A DNA stretch of 5,701 nucleotides, taken from NCBI GenBank assembly GCA_009775355.1, contig VSPN01000081.1, positions 1 through 5,701 of the forward strand, read 5' to 3'. The position numbers and the translations under genes are program-made. Under the pieces are notes generated by a model that was not told the DNA's origin, made no database searches, and was given only the letters and a program-made list of their open reading frames with translations. Below are positions 1-5,618 of the stretch, piece by piece (position 1 is the first letter of the stretch; each line of letters starts with the position of its first letter). The DNA is from Muribaculaceae bacterium (GTDB taxonomy: Bacteria > Bacteroidota > Bacteroidia > Bacteroidales > Muribaculaceae).

Positions 1-2
1 TC

Positions 3-884
3 GAGCAACTTCTCAACGAACAGTTTGACTTCCTCGACAAAGAGAAGCTGCGCATGGACTTCCTCGCCTACTTCAAGAACAAGTGTCGCCAGAAATATCA
101 GAAGTGGGATTGCGTGTATCGCCATTTCTCAATCTATTGCGGTGGGCAATGCCGTTTCGGTGACTTGACAACCGACTTCTGCGACGGATTCCGAACCTAT
201 CTCCTTTCGGCTCAGCGTCAACGCAACAATGGCAAAGGCCCGATAACACAAAACTCCGCAGCCGGATATTGGTCAACTTTCCGGGCATTGCTCAAAATAG
301 CCTACAAAGAAAAGTACCTCCGAGAGAATATCAACGACTTCCTTGATAAAATCGAGTGGCGCGAGGTCAAGAAAGAGTTTCTGACACTTGACGAAGTGAA
401 ACGGCTTATGGCGACACCATGCAAAATCCCTGTACTGAAATACGCTACCTTGTTCAGCTGCATGACGGGATTGAGAATCAGCGATATTCTCCAGCTTTCG
501 TGGGATCATATCGAAATGGGGCAAGACGGAGGCTATGTAATCCGCAAATGCACAGAGAAAACGGATGAAGAAGCTAACTTGCCTATCAGTGATGAAACAC
601 TCGCCCTATGCGGTGAACGCTCCGAAGGTCTTGTGTTCAAAGGCTTAAAGCGTCACATGGTGAATCATCCCCTGAAAGAATGGTTGAAATCTGCCGGTAT
701 CACACGCAGAATCTCGTTCCATTCGATGCGCCACAGTTTTGCGACCATGCTAGCCGCAAATGGCGTTGACATTCTGACAATCAGCAAGATGCTGACGCAT
801 AAAAGCGTTAAAAATACGCAGATATACGCGGAGGTCGTTGATGAACGCAAAAGAGCCGCAGCCAATGTAATCTCCCTGAAATAA
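3..884 (+). CDS. Tyrosine recombinase/integrase, 5' end outside window
   Basis: A site-specific recombinase that would cut and rejoin DNA through a covalent 3'-phosphotyrosine to integrate and excise the element. The frame is open from the left edge and the first ATG (54) falls inside an ongoing helix, so the true start and the N-terminal arm-binding domain are missing. Counting from that ATG, residues 1-100 look like the SAM-like core-binding domain common in Bacteroidetes integrases and residues 110-270 the catalytic domain. All six active-site positions are visible: R141 (in TGLRISD), K169, H223 and R226 (HSMRH), H249 (LTHKS) and the nucleophile Y258 (TQIYAEV). The protein is therefore probably active. 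The stop codon is followed by a strong terminator at 921-958, so integrase is probably transcribed separately from the genes downstream. The target site cannot be deduced. Confidence 0.95.
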   Translation, partial: EQLLNEQFDFLDKEKLRMDFLAYFKNKCRQKYQKWDCVYRHFSIYCGGQCRFGDLTTDFCDGFRTYLLSAQRQRNNGKGPITQNSAAGYWSTFRALLKIAYKEKYLRENINDFLDKIEWREVKKEFLTLDEVKRLMATPCKIPVLKYATLFSCMTGLRISDILQLSWDHIEMGQDGGYVIRKCTEKTDEEANLPISDETLALCGERSEGLVFKGLKRHMVNHPLKEWLKSAGITRRISFHSMRHSFATMLAANGVDILTISKMLTHKSVKNTQIYAEVVDERKRAAANVISLK

Positions 885-910
885 TTTTCTTAGTTCAGAT
901 AAAACTGAGA

Positions 911-923
911 CATAGTGACTATG
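911..923. repeat. 13-bp perfect palindrome after integrase
   Basis: CATAGT-G-ACTATG is a perfect 6-bp inverted repeat with a one-base centre, 27 bp after the integrase stop. Its last three bases overlap the left arm of the terminator stem that begins at 921. It could be an operator or recombinase-binding site, or chance. The symmetry is seen directly; any function is unsupported. Confidence 0.35.
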
Positions 924-958
924 CCATCTTGCCGAAACGCAGGGTGGCATTTTCTTTT
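921..958 (+). terminator. Intrinsic terminator downstream of integrase
   Basis: The arms 921-932 and 939-950 pair over 12 positions (10 Watson-Crick and two G-T) around the six-base loop CGAAAC. The next eight bases, TTTCTTTT, form the T tract. The hairpin starts 37 bp after the integrase stop and lies 65 bp before the next start codon, so it most likely ends integrase transcription and insulates the downstream genes from it. Confidence 0.85.
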
Positions 959-1022
959 CGTTGAACATCATCGGGGAGGATTGTGTTATAAAAACTGATG
1001 AATTTTTTACAATAATTAAACA

Positions 1023-2075
1023 ATGAAAAACGGACAACTCCCCGACCATTGGCAGATATGGCTTTGGATAAGCCTTGCTGCCTTGATTCTCGCCGCAGCT
1101 GCCCGCCAATACGCAATAGACATCAAAGGAATGAGCGGCTTTAATGCCAATCTGATATTCATCGGTGTTTTTGCCGTATTCGCTTTGCTGTACTTAGCAT
1201 TTCATGAATTTCTTTCAAGAACACTTGGCACAGCCATCGTCAAGTGTTTTGAAGAATTCTTCAAGTGGCTTGGATTCAAAAAACGGCAACCGCTGGACAA
1301 CAACGAATTAGGCAATGATAAAATGCCAGAACCGATTGTATTGTGTGAATCCACACCACAACAGAAAGAAGTAATCCCGATAGATAATGAGTCATCTGCC
1401 GGAATAGTCAAAATCGAAACTCCTACCCCAAAGAAGATAGTCATTGATTACGAGGGCAGACGTGAGCAAGCGAAGAAGCGTCAGGAGGACAGAGCCTATG
1501 AAAAAGAGGAACACGTTGTTCTATATATCGGTTACACCATGTCGCCATTCGTCGATAAGGATGTAGTTGAAAAAATCATAGATGCCGTAACTGAATTTAT
1601 ACATAGTAAGGATGTGCCGGATTTTTCCGAAGATATGGCGATACAATTGCCCTATGAGCTTACGACATCCGACATGATGCACTTCGGCTGGAATATAGCA
1701 AAGCCGTTCAAGAAATTTAATCTTCACACGGCACATTTCCTAAAACAAGTGTTCCCCTATACCTTCAGAGAGGTAGAAGTATGCACCATAGAACGTAAAC
1801 TGACATGCAATGGCACACAGGGCAAAATAAAAATCAACAAAAATGTTGACCGCTTTGAAGTACCCATTGAGGATGTAGAGGTGGAAACGCCCACCGTTGC
1901 AGCCACCACAAAAAACACCACCCCAAAGCCGAAAAAATCTACAAAAATTCCCAAACGTTCCAAATCTGCGAATGACGCAATGGCACAAGCAATGGCAGAT
2001 ATGGAACTTGAACCTTATAATCTTGGAGACAACGTATTAGAAGAACCTGACGAATACGGTTATGCCGGGTGGTGA
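1023..2075 (+). CDS. Membrane-anchored mobile-element protein of unknown function (350 aa)
   Basis: I do not recognise a named family with known function. The N-terminus holds two predicted transmembrane helices (about residues 11-29 and 43-63), followed by an amphipathic, positively charged stretch to about 88. A polar linker follows, with a charged helix rich in Arg, Lys and Glu (about 144-163). A folded region from about 165 to 262 contains TSDMMHFGWNIAKPF and FLKQVFPYTFREVEVCTIERKL. This resembles a C-terminal domain often found in small Bacteroidetes mobile-element proteins encoded near excisionase genes (family recollection, no search run). Residues 285-315 are rich in Thr, Lys and Pro and probably disordered, and the last 25 residues are acidic. 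The start is preceded by an A/T-rich leader without Shine-Dalgarno. It sits between integrase and excisionase-like genes and looks more AT-rich than the replication genes. A role in coupling element control to the membrane is only a guess. Confidence 0.85.
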   Translation: MKNGQLPDHWQIWLWISLAALILAAAARQYAIDIKGMSGFNANLIFIGVFAVFALLYLAFHEFLSRTLGTAIVKCFEEFFKWLGFKKRQPLDNNELGNDKMPEPIVLCESTPQQKEVIPIDNESSAGIVKIETPTPKKIVIDYEGRREQAKKRQEDRAYEKEEHVVLYIGYTMSPFVDKDVVEKIIDAVTEFIHSKDVPDFSEDMAIQLPYELTTSDMMHFGWNIAKPFKKFNLHTAHFLKQVFPYTFREVEVCTIERKLTCNGTQGKIKINKNVDRFEVPIEDVEVETPTVAATTKNTTPKPKKSTKIPKRSKSANDAMAQAMADMELEPYNLGDNVLEEPDEYGYAGW

Positions 2076-2076
2076 T

Positions 2077-2128
2077 ATGGTGGGATGCCGGTGGATATAG
2101 CCTGAATCCCGGTGCCTGATTCCACCAT
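2077..2128. repeat. Long inverted repeat just after the membrane-protein gene
   Basis: The arms 2077-2086 (ATGGTGGGAT) and 2119-2128 (ATTCCACCAT) pair over 10 positions with one G-T pair, around a 32-base interior. The interior carries CCGGTG twice in direct orientation (2088-2093 and 2109-2114). A related direct repeat starts in the end of the preceding gene: ATGCCGG followed by TGG and ATAT at 2062-2078, again more compactly at 2085-2098. It could be a set of binding sites for Int, the excisionase-like protein or a regulator, or an RNA structure. No T tract follows, so it is not a terminator. Confidence 0.5.
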
Positions 2129-2148
2129 TTGAACACTTCCTTACTTTG

Positions 2149-2184
2149 CTGGCGAATCCATACAAAAGTGGGTTCGCCAGTTTT
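2149..2184 (+). terminator. Terminator-like hairpin abutting the excisionase start codon
   Basis: The arms 2149-2160 and 2169-2180 pair over 12 positions with a single G-T pair, around the eight-base loop TACAAAAG. Four T residues (2181-2184) follow and the ATG of the next gene starts at 2185. The shape is that of a weak intrinsic terminator, with a short T tract, placed 73 bp after the membrane-protein stop. It leaves no room for a conventional ribosome-binding site, so it may act as a terminator, as an attenuator, or as a structure controlling translation of the excisionase-like gene. The structure is seen; the role is inferred. Confidence 0.6.
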
Positions 2185-2571
2185 ATGTTACAAAATTCAA
2201 TAACATTCGATGAGCTGCCGGGCGCAGTGTCATCGCTGACCGCTCTCGTCAGGGAGTTGGTAAAAGAAGTGGGCGAGCTTCGCAAGATGCTCACTCCGGA
2301 GAGAACTATCCCAAAGTCGGCAACACAGTTTATCGGGATTGCCGAAGCCTGTCAGATTCTCGGCAAGGCTCAATCTACAGTCTATGCCCTCGCACGGGAG
2401 GGGAAGATTCCGGCATATAAAGTGCCGGGGGAAAAGGAATGGCGATTTATAGCCGGAGAACTTGTGGATCATGTCAAGGGCTACAAGCGTGAATCTTCGA
2501 TTATGTCATTCGATGAAATGGAGGCGGAAATCAGGCGTGGCACACGCGCCAAGTCACCAAATCGCCGATAG
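2185..2571 (+). CDS. Excisionase-like helix-turn-helix DNA-binding protein
   Basis: A 128-residue protein of the MerR-like/HTH_17 excisionase type, expected to bind DNA near the element ends, bend it, and bias the integrase towards excision; such proteins may also regulate transcription. Residues 12-36 form a probable coiled coil (AVSSLTALVRELVKEVGELR). Residues 48-100 form the winged-helix DNA-binding domain, with IAEACQILGKAQSTVYALAREGKIP as the helix-turn-helix and EKEWRFIAGELVDHV as the wing and last helix. The basic C-terminal tail (RRGTRAKSPNRR) may add DNA contacts. I chose ATG 2185 over the in-frame TTG at 2146, because the family's usual N-terminus (short lead, then ITFDELP.AV) starts there and the upstream 39 bases are the hairpin. 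It ends 6 bp before the helicase-like gene, so both are probably one transcript. Excisionase versus transcriptional regulator cannot be told apart here. Confidence 0.88.
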   Translation: MLQNSITFDELPGAVSSLTALVRELVKEVGELRKMLTPERTIPKSATQFIGIAEACQILGKAQSTVYALAREGKIPAYKVPGEKEWRFIAGELVDHVKGYKRESSIMSFDEMEAEIRRGTRAKSPNRR

Positions 2572-2577
2572 TAGCCT

Positions 2578-3933
2578 ATGGGAAAGACTATCGACCCTAT
2601 GCTCGTACTCGGAAAAGCCGTGGATATGGGCATCAGCATCAGAGGCGGCGATTTCCCATTGGGAGCGTTGCCGATGAAGATGCAGAGGATTGTACGAGAG
2701 GCAAACGACTGTTACGGCTACCCGGTGGATTATCTCGCCGGAGCCATGCTTGTGGCTGTCGGTCTTGGCATTGGCAACACCCATTTCGCCCGGCTCAAAG
2801 GGAAATGGGATGAGAGCGCGATTCTGTTCATGGGTCTGGTGGGCAGGCCCGGAGCGTGCAAGTCGCATCCTCTGAATTTCGCCATCCGACCGTTCACCGA
2901 CTTGGACGGTAAGGCGACACGCACTTATGTCAAGGCTTGCGAGGAATACGAGCGTCAGTGCGAACTGCCGATAAAGGAGCGCACGGAGCCTCACCCTGTC
3001 GCCCCGGTGTGCAAGCGTTTCCTTATCTCGGACGCAACACCGGAAGCAATGCTGCTTATCCACTCGCAGAATCTTCGGGGCATACTGATGTGGAACGATG
3101 AACTTGCCGGGTGGTTCAAGAATTTCAATCGCTACAACAAAGGCTCTGATGAGGAATACTGGCTCAAACTGTTCAACGCCAATCCATCGTTTTCCGACCG
3201 CAAGGGCGTGAAAAACTCGGTATATATCAGCCGACCCTTTATCTCGGTGGTGGGAACTATCCAAAATGGCATACTCAACGAACTGGCACAAGGTAGCCGC
3301 ACATCAAACGGATTCATTGACCGCTTGCTTTTTGTAATGCCCGCCAATCAGGACAAACAACCGTGGAGCGACAAGGAACCGTCATTCGACATCGAGGCGG
3401 CATGGGCTGACATTATCGGCAAATTGGTTGGGATGCCCTACGAAACCGACGCAAACGGGAATATTGTAGCCAATATCCTACCGTTTGTGCCGGAGGCAAA
3501 GGAGTGTCTATATGAGTGGCAGCGCATGAATACCGAGGAATGTAACCGGGAGGAATGTGACGCGCTTAAAGGTGTCTATAACAAGTTCGATTTCCATGCC
3601 ATACGTTTTTGCCTTATACTGCAAATGGCACGGTGGGCTTGTGGTGAGGCCGACAAATCGGAAATAGATCTTGTGTCGGTTGAGAACGCCATATCACTTG
3701 TGGATTATTTCAAGACAACCGCCACAAGGGTACAGGGCATTATCCGGGATTTGTCACTGTCGGAACTGCAACGCGCCGTGATATCGGCTCTGCCTGACGA
3801 GTTCACTACCGAACAGGGAGTTGAGATTGCCGCCGACAACTCGATGCCGGAGCGCACCTTCAAGGATTTCATCAGGCGTTTCACCGGGATTCACTTTCAG
3901 AAAATCCGTCATGGTGTTTACGGTAAAATTTGA
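2578..3933 (+). CDS. DUF3987-family P-loop ATPase, probable replicative helicase
   Basis: A 451-residue protein of the DUF3987 (YfjI-like) family, which in Bacteroidetes mobile elements and phages accompanies primases and is thought to act as a replication helicase. The N-terminal part (about 15-70) carries the family pattern GISI..GDFPLGALP..MQRI and later GNTH. The Walker A motif is GRPGACKS (residues 89-96, with K95 and S96). A Walker B-like strand ends in D174-E175 (ILMWNDELAGW). A sensor-like GTIQNG lies at 226-231 and a possible arginine finger at R249 (GFIDRLLF). The C-terminal 60 residues look like a winged helix (SELQRAVISALPDEF to IRHGVYGKI), a normal ending for the family. The start is preceded by no Shine-Dalgarno; translation probably couples to the gene 6 bp upstream. 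Oddly, the +1 frame stays open past the stop to the ATGA of the next gene. Helicase activity is inferred from the family. Confidence 0.9.
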   Translation: MGKTIDPMLVLGKAVDMGISIRGGDFPLGALPMKMQRIVREANDCYGYPVDYLAGAMLVAVGLGIGNTHFARLKGKWDESAILFMGLVGRPGACKSHPLNFAIRPFTDLDGKATRTYVKACEEYERQCELPIKERTEPHPVAPVCKRFLISDATPEAMLLIHSQNLRGILMWNDELAGWFKNFNRYNKGSDEEYWLKLFNANPSFSDRKGVKNSVYISRPFISVVGTIQNGILNELAQGSRTSNGFIDRLLFVMPANQDKQPWSDKEPSFDIEAAWADIIGKLVGMPYETDANGNIVANILPFVPEAKECLYEWQRMNTEECNREECDALKGVYNKFDFHAIRFCLILQMARWACGEADKSEIDLVSVENAISLVDYFKTTATRVQGIIRDLSLSELQRAVISALPDEFTTEQGVEIAADNSMPERTFKDFIRRFTGIHFQKIRHGVYGKI

Positions 3934-3942
3934 CCGCAACCC

Positions 3943-4003
3943 TGCATTTTCTGCACTTTCTGCATTTTCAGCCTCCAAAAATGCAGAAAATGCGAATAAT
4001 GCA
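3943..4003. repeat. Iteron-like array: three 9-bp units facing three inverted copies
   Basis: Three tandem 9-bp units, TGCATTTTC, TGCACTTTC and TGCATTTTC (3943-3969), are followed by a seven-base centre (3970-3976). Three units in the opposite orientation then follow: AAAAATGCA, GAAAATGCG and AATAATGCA (3977-4003). The two 27-base arms can pair over their full length with 22 Watson-Crick pairs, one G-T pair and four mismatches. The array fills most of the gap between the helicase-like and primase-like genes. Tandem short repeats beside replication genes suggest an initiator-binding site or single-strand origin. A translational or transcriptional hairpin is the main alternative, and it lacks a T tract, so it is a poor terminator. 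The repeat pattern is certain; the function is inference. Confidence 0.75.
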
Positions 4004-4023
4004 AACCTAATCTTCGGGAATCT

Positions 4024-5109
4024 ATGAACAGCACCCACCGATTCATACTCCAGCCCTATAAAGGTGTAGCGACGCGCCACACTTGCCCTGCCTGCCACAA
4101 GAAACGCTGTTTTAGTCGATATATCGACACCGAAAAACAAATCTCGTTTCCTGATGATGTCGGCAGATGCGACCATGAGCAGAGCTGCGGCTACCATCTT
4201 ACGCCAAAGGATTATTTTGAGCGTAATCCGTTGGCGAAGCCTAAGCACTCCGATTCCGCCGCTCCGTCAGCATGGCGAGCCAAGCAGACCGAGCAGCGAA
4301 AGCCAACCTCCTTCATCGCGGCAGAGACTGTCGCACAGACTCTGCACGGATATGAGAGGAACAATCTCTACCGTTTCCTCCGCTCCAAGTTCGGAGCCGA
4401 GGAAACGGAGAAGCTTATGAAAGATTACCGTGTCGGCACATCAAAGCATTGGCCGGGGTCATGCGTATTCTGGCAAACCGACATCATCGGTAATGTCCGC
4501 ACCGGGAAAGTCATGCTCTATGATGCTGAGAACGGCAAACGTGTCAAAGAGCCGTTCAACCATGTCACATGGGTTCACTCGCTGTTGAAGTTACCCGACT
4601 ATAATCTGCGTCAGTGCTTTTTCGGTGAACACCTGTTGCCGATGAACAGAGGTAAGCCGATTGCCATAGTCGAGAGCGAGAAGACTGCAATCGTGGCATC
4701 ATATTATCTGCCGGAATATGTGTGGCTGGCGACGGGCGGCAAACATGGATGCTTTAATACTGATGCACTCCATGTTCTCCGTAGCAGACAAGTAACGCTG
4801 TTCCCCGACCTCGGAGCGACACAGCAATGGCAGGAGAAACTGCCAATGTTGAAATCACTCGGCATCGAGGCTAACATCTTCAACTTCCTTGAAGAATCAG
4901 CAAGTGATGATGAGCGAACAGCAGGACTTGACATAGCAGATTATCTCCTGCAAATCGAGCCTGACCAAGCCGTACTGCAAGCGATGATACGCCGTAACCC
5001 TATTTTGCAGAAACTCATAGATGACCTGCAATGCACTCTCGTATCAGTTGAACGGTATAACCCGGATACTGATGCTATTCTCAAACCCTCAAAAAGTGAA
5101 AAACAATGA
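4024..5109 (+). CDS. Zinc-finger/Toprim DnaG-type primase-like protein (DUF6371-like)
   Basis: A 361-residue protein probably making RNA primers for replication of the excised element or of transferred single strands. The N-terminus has a zinc-ribbon: C21-P-A-C24, C29, then C49, C55 and H58, similar in place to the CHC2 finger of DnaG primases. A Ser/Lys-rich linker (70-95) leads to a helical region (98-140). Next comes a Toprim-like fold: IAIVESEKTA (212-222, with acidic E217) and VTLFPDLG (257-264, with D262), the two acidic motifs that bind metal. GLDIADYLL (301-309) closes the conserved part. It follows the DUF3987 gene after the 90-bp iteron-like gap and overlaps the next gene by ATGA, implying translational coupling. 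The assignment to DUF6371 is from memory of the family's arrangement; primase activity is inferred from the zinc-finger plus Toprim layout. A non-catalytic DNA-binding role remains possible. Confidence 0.85.
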   Translation: MNSTHRFILQPYKGVATRHTCPACHKKRCFSRYIDTEKQISFPDDVGRCDHEQSCGYHLTPKDYFERNPLAKPKHSDSAAPSAWRAKQTEQRKPTSFIAAETVAQTLHGYERNNLYRFLRSKFGAEETEKLMKDYRVGTSKHWPGSCVFWQTDIIGNVRTGKVMLYDAENGKRVKEPFNHVTWVHSLLKLPDYNLRQCFFGEHLLPMNRGKPIAIVESEKTAIVASYYLPEYVWLATGGKHGCFNTDALHVLRSRQVTLFPDLGATQQWQEKLPMLKSLGIEANIFNFLEESASDDERTAGLDIADYLLQIEPDQAVLQAMIRRNPILQKLIDDLQCTLVSVERYNPDTDAILKPSKSEKQ

Positions 5110-5591
5110 CAGCGAAGAAATCTCCGTCAACATCAGCATCCAAGTCAACCAAGTTGACAGATGCACCCCAAACCACAGTATCAACACTTAATCCCGATAA
5201 CTCAATGAAATCAGACAACTCAAACTCCTACACTCCCACTGTTGACAGCGACAACACTGTTAACAGTAACACCCCTGCCAACACAAATAATCTGTTTGAC
5301 AACGAGAAGACAGCAGCCGAGGCAACTGTCGCATCGGACACAACTCAGTTGGCAGAGCAGCCCAAGCAACAGCGTATCGGCAAACAACAGCGCAAGTCGG
5401 ATTATGCCGAGTTCAAAGCGGCCTATCTCACGCCGTCAAAACTGGTGAAGCGTCACCCGGTCAACATCGAGGACAGTGTATGGGAGAAGCTCGAACGCAT
5501 CGCCCGCATCCTTGGTGACCGTGACACCACAGTCGGCAGTTACATCAATGGTACAACCGTCCGCGACAGCAGGTATAGCTTAAAAAAATAG
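5106..5591 (+). CDS. DUF3408-like mobile-element protein, C-terminus probably cut by an IS
   Basis: A 161-residue protein with a long, polar, probably disordered N-terminus (1-95, rich in Ser, Thr, Asn and Asp, with the hexapeptide repeat TVDSDN/TVNSNT at 45-56). A short domain from about 98 to 148 follows. Its pattern (YAEFKAAYLTP..LVKRHPVNIEDSVWEKLERIARILGDRDTTVGSYIN) resembles DUF3408 proteins, which accompany mobilization and transfer genes in Bacteroidetes and are proposed to bind DNA. Members usually continue after the SYI.N motif with about 20-25 more residues (a helix like VR.HLE.Y...I..W). Here the frame instead ends in GTTVRDSRYSLKK and stops. Together with the IS66-like sequence that follows, this suggests the true 3' end was replaced by IS DNA from about 5551. 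The start overlaps the primase-like stop (ATGA). Whether the shortened protein works is unknown; a natural short variant is the alternative. Confidence 0.75.
   Translation: MTAKKSPSTSASKSTKLTDAPQTTVSTLNPDNSMKSDNSNSYTPTVDSDNTVNSNTPANTNNLFDNEKTAAEATVASDTTQLAEQPKQQRIGKQQRKSDYAEFKAAYLTPSKLVKRHPVNIEDSVWEKLERIARILGDRDTTVGSYINGTTVRDSRYSLKK
5238..5273. repeat. Two 18-bp near-direct repeats, each with a palindromic core
   Basis: Two adjacent 18-bp units at 5238-5255 and 5256-5273 encode TVDSDN and TVNSNT in the DUF3408-like gene. The second begins with the perfect 12-bp palindrome ACTGTTAACAGT (5256-5267), and the first with the near-palindrome ACTGTTGACAGC. Simple coding repetition in a disordered region explains most of this. 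Confidence 0.4.
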
Positions 5592-5618
5592 CCGTCCAGG
5601 TTTTGGGCGGCTATTTTT
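5584..5618. terminator. Bidirectional intrinsic terminator between convergent genes
   Basis: The arms 5584-5597 and 5605-5618 pair over 14 positions with one G-T pair, around the loop AGGTTTT. The stem has a G/C-rich top and an A/T foot, with an A run on one side and a T run on the other, so it works as a terminator on both strands. The + strand stop TAG (5589-5591) and the minus-strand stop (5611-5613) both lie within the stem. Confidence 0.85.

Larger units (their letters stand above)
1..5550 (+). mobile_element. Partial Bacteroidales integrative element (integration and replication module)
   Basis: The six consecutive + strand genes form the integration and replication core typical of Bacteroidales integrative mobilizable or conjugative elements: integrase, hypothetical protein, excisionase-like protein, DUF3987 ATPase, primase-like protein and DUF3408-like protein. 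Both ends lie outside the window: the integrase lacks its start, and the mobilization genes expected downstream are not reached because an IS-like sequence begins near 5551. No attachment site can be recognised. Calling it mobilizable rather than self-conjugative cannot be decided here, because no relaxase or transfer genes are visible. The gene set is seen directly; the element class is inference from family knowledge. Confidence 0.78.

Noticed and set aside
54..56. ATG at 54 as the integrase start
   Set aside because: The frame is open and protein-like from position 3 (EQLLNEQFDFLDKEKLR), matching the region before the core-binding domain in related integrases; the real start is outside the window.
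961..1022. Promoter before the membrane-protein gene
   Set aside because: The stretch is A/T-rich and some promoter must lie here or upstream, given the terminator at 921-958, but no TAnnTTTG-like element with a properly spaced TTG could be found.
2128..2148. Bacteroidetes-type promoter upstream of the excisionase-like gene (TTTG at 2128 and TACTTTG at 2142)
   Set aside because: The second motif is one base short of TAnnTTTG, and the spacing of 10 bases is far from the usual distance of about 20.
2146..2184. TTG start at 2146 for the excisionase-like gene, adding 13 residues
   Set aside because: The added codons are the hairpin itself, and the ATG at 2185 places the family-like N-terminus correctly.
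2554..3291. A 245-codon minus-strand open frame opposite the DUF3987 gene
   Set aside because: It lies wholly antisense to a well-supported gene with Walker motifs, its translation shows no recognisable domain, and long antisense frames are common opposite genes with this codon use.
3943..4003. CRISPR array
   Set aside because: The units are only 9 bp, run without spacers, and half are inverted; no cas gene is present.
3754..4248. A 164-codon minus-strand open frame across the helicase-primase gap
   Set aside because: It overlaps both flanking genes and the iteron array. Its repeated FALFAFSAF and AENAESAENA peptides are only the array translated in reverse.
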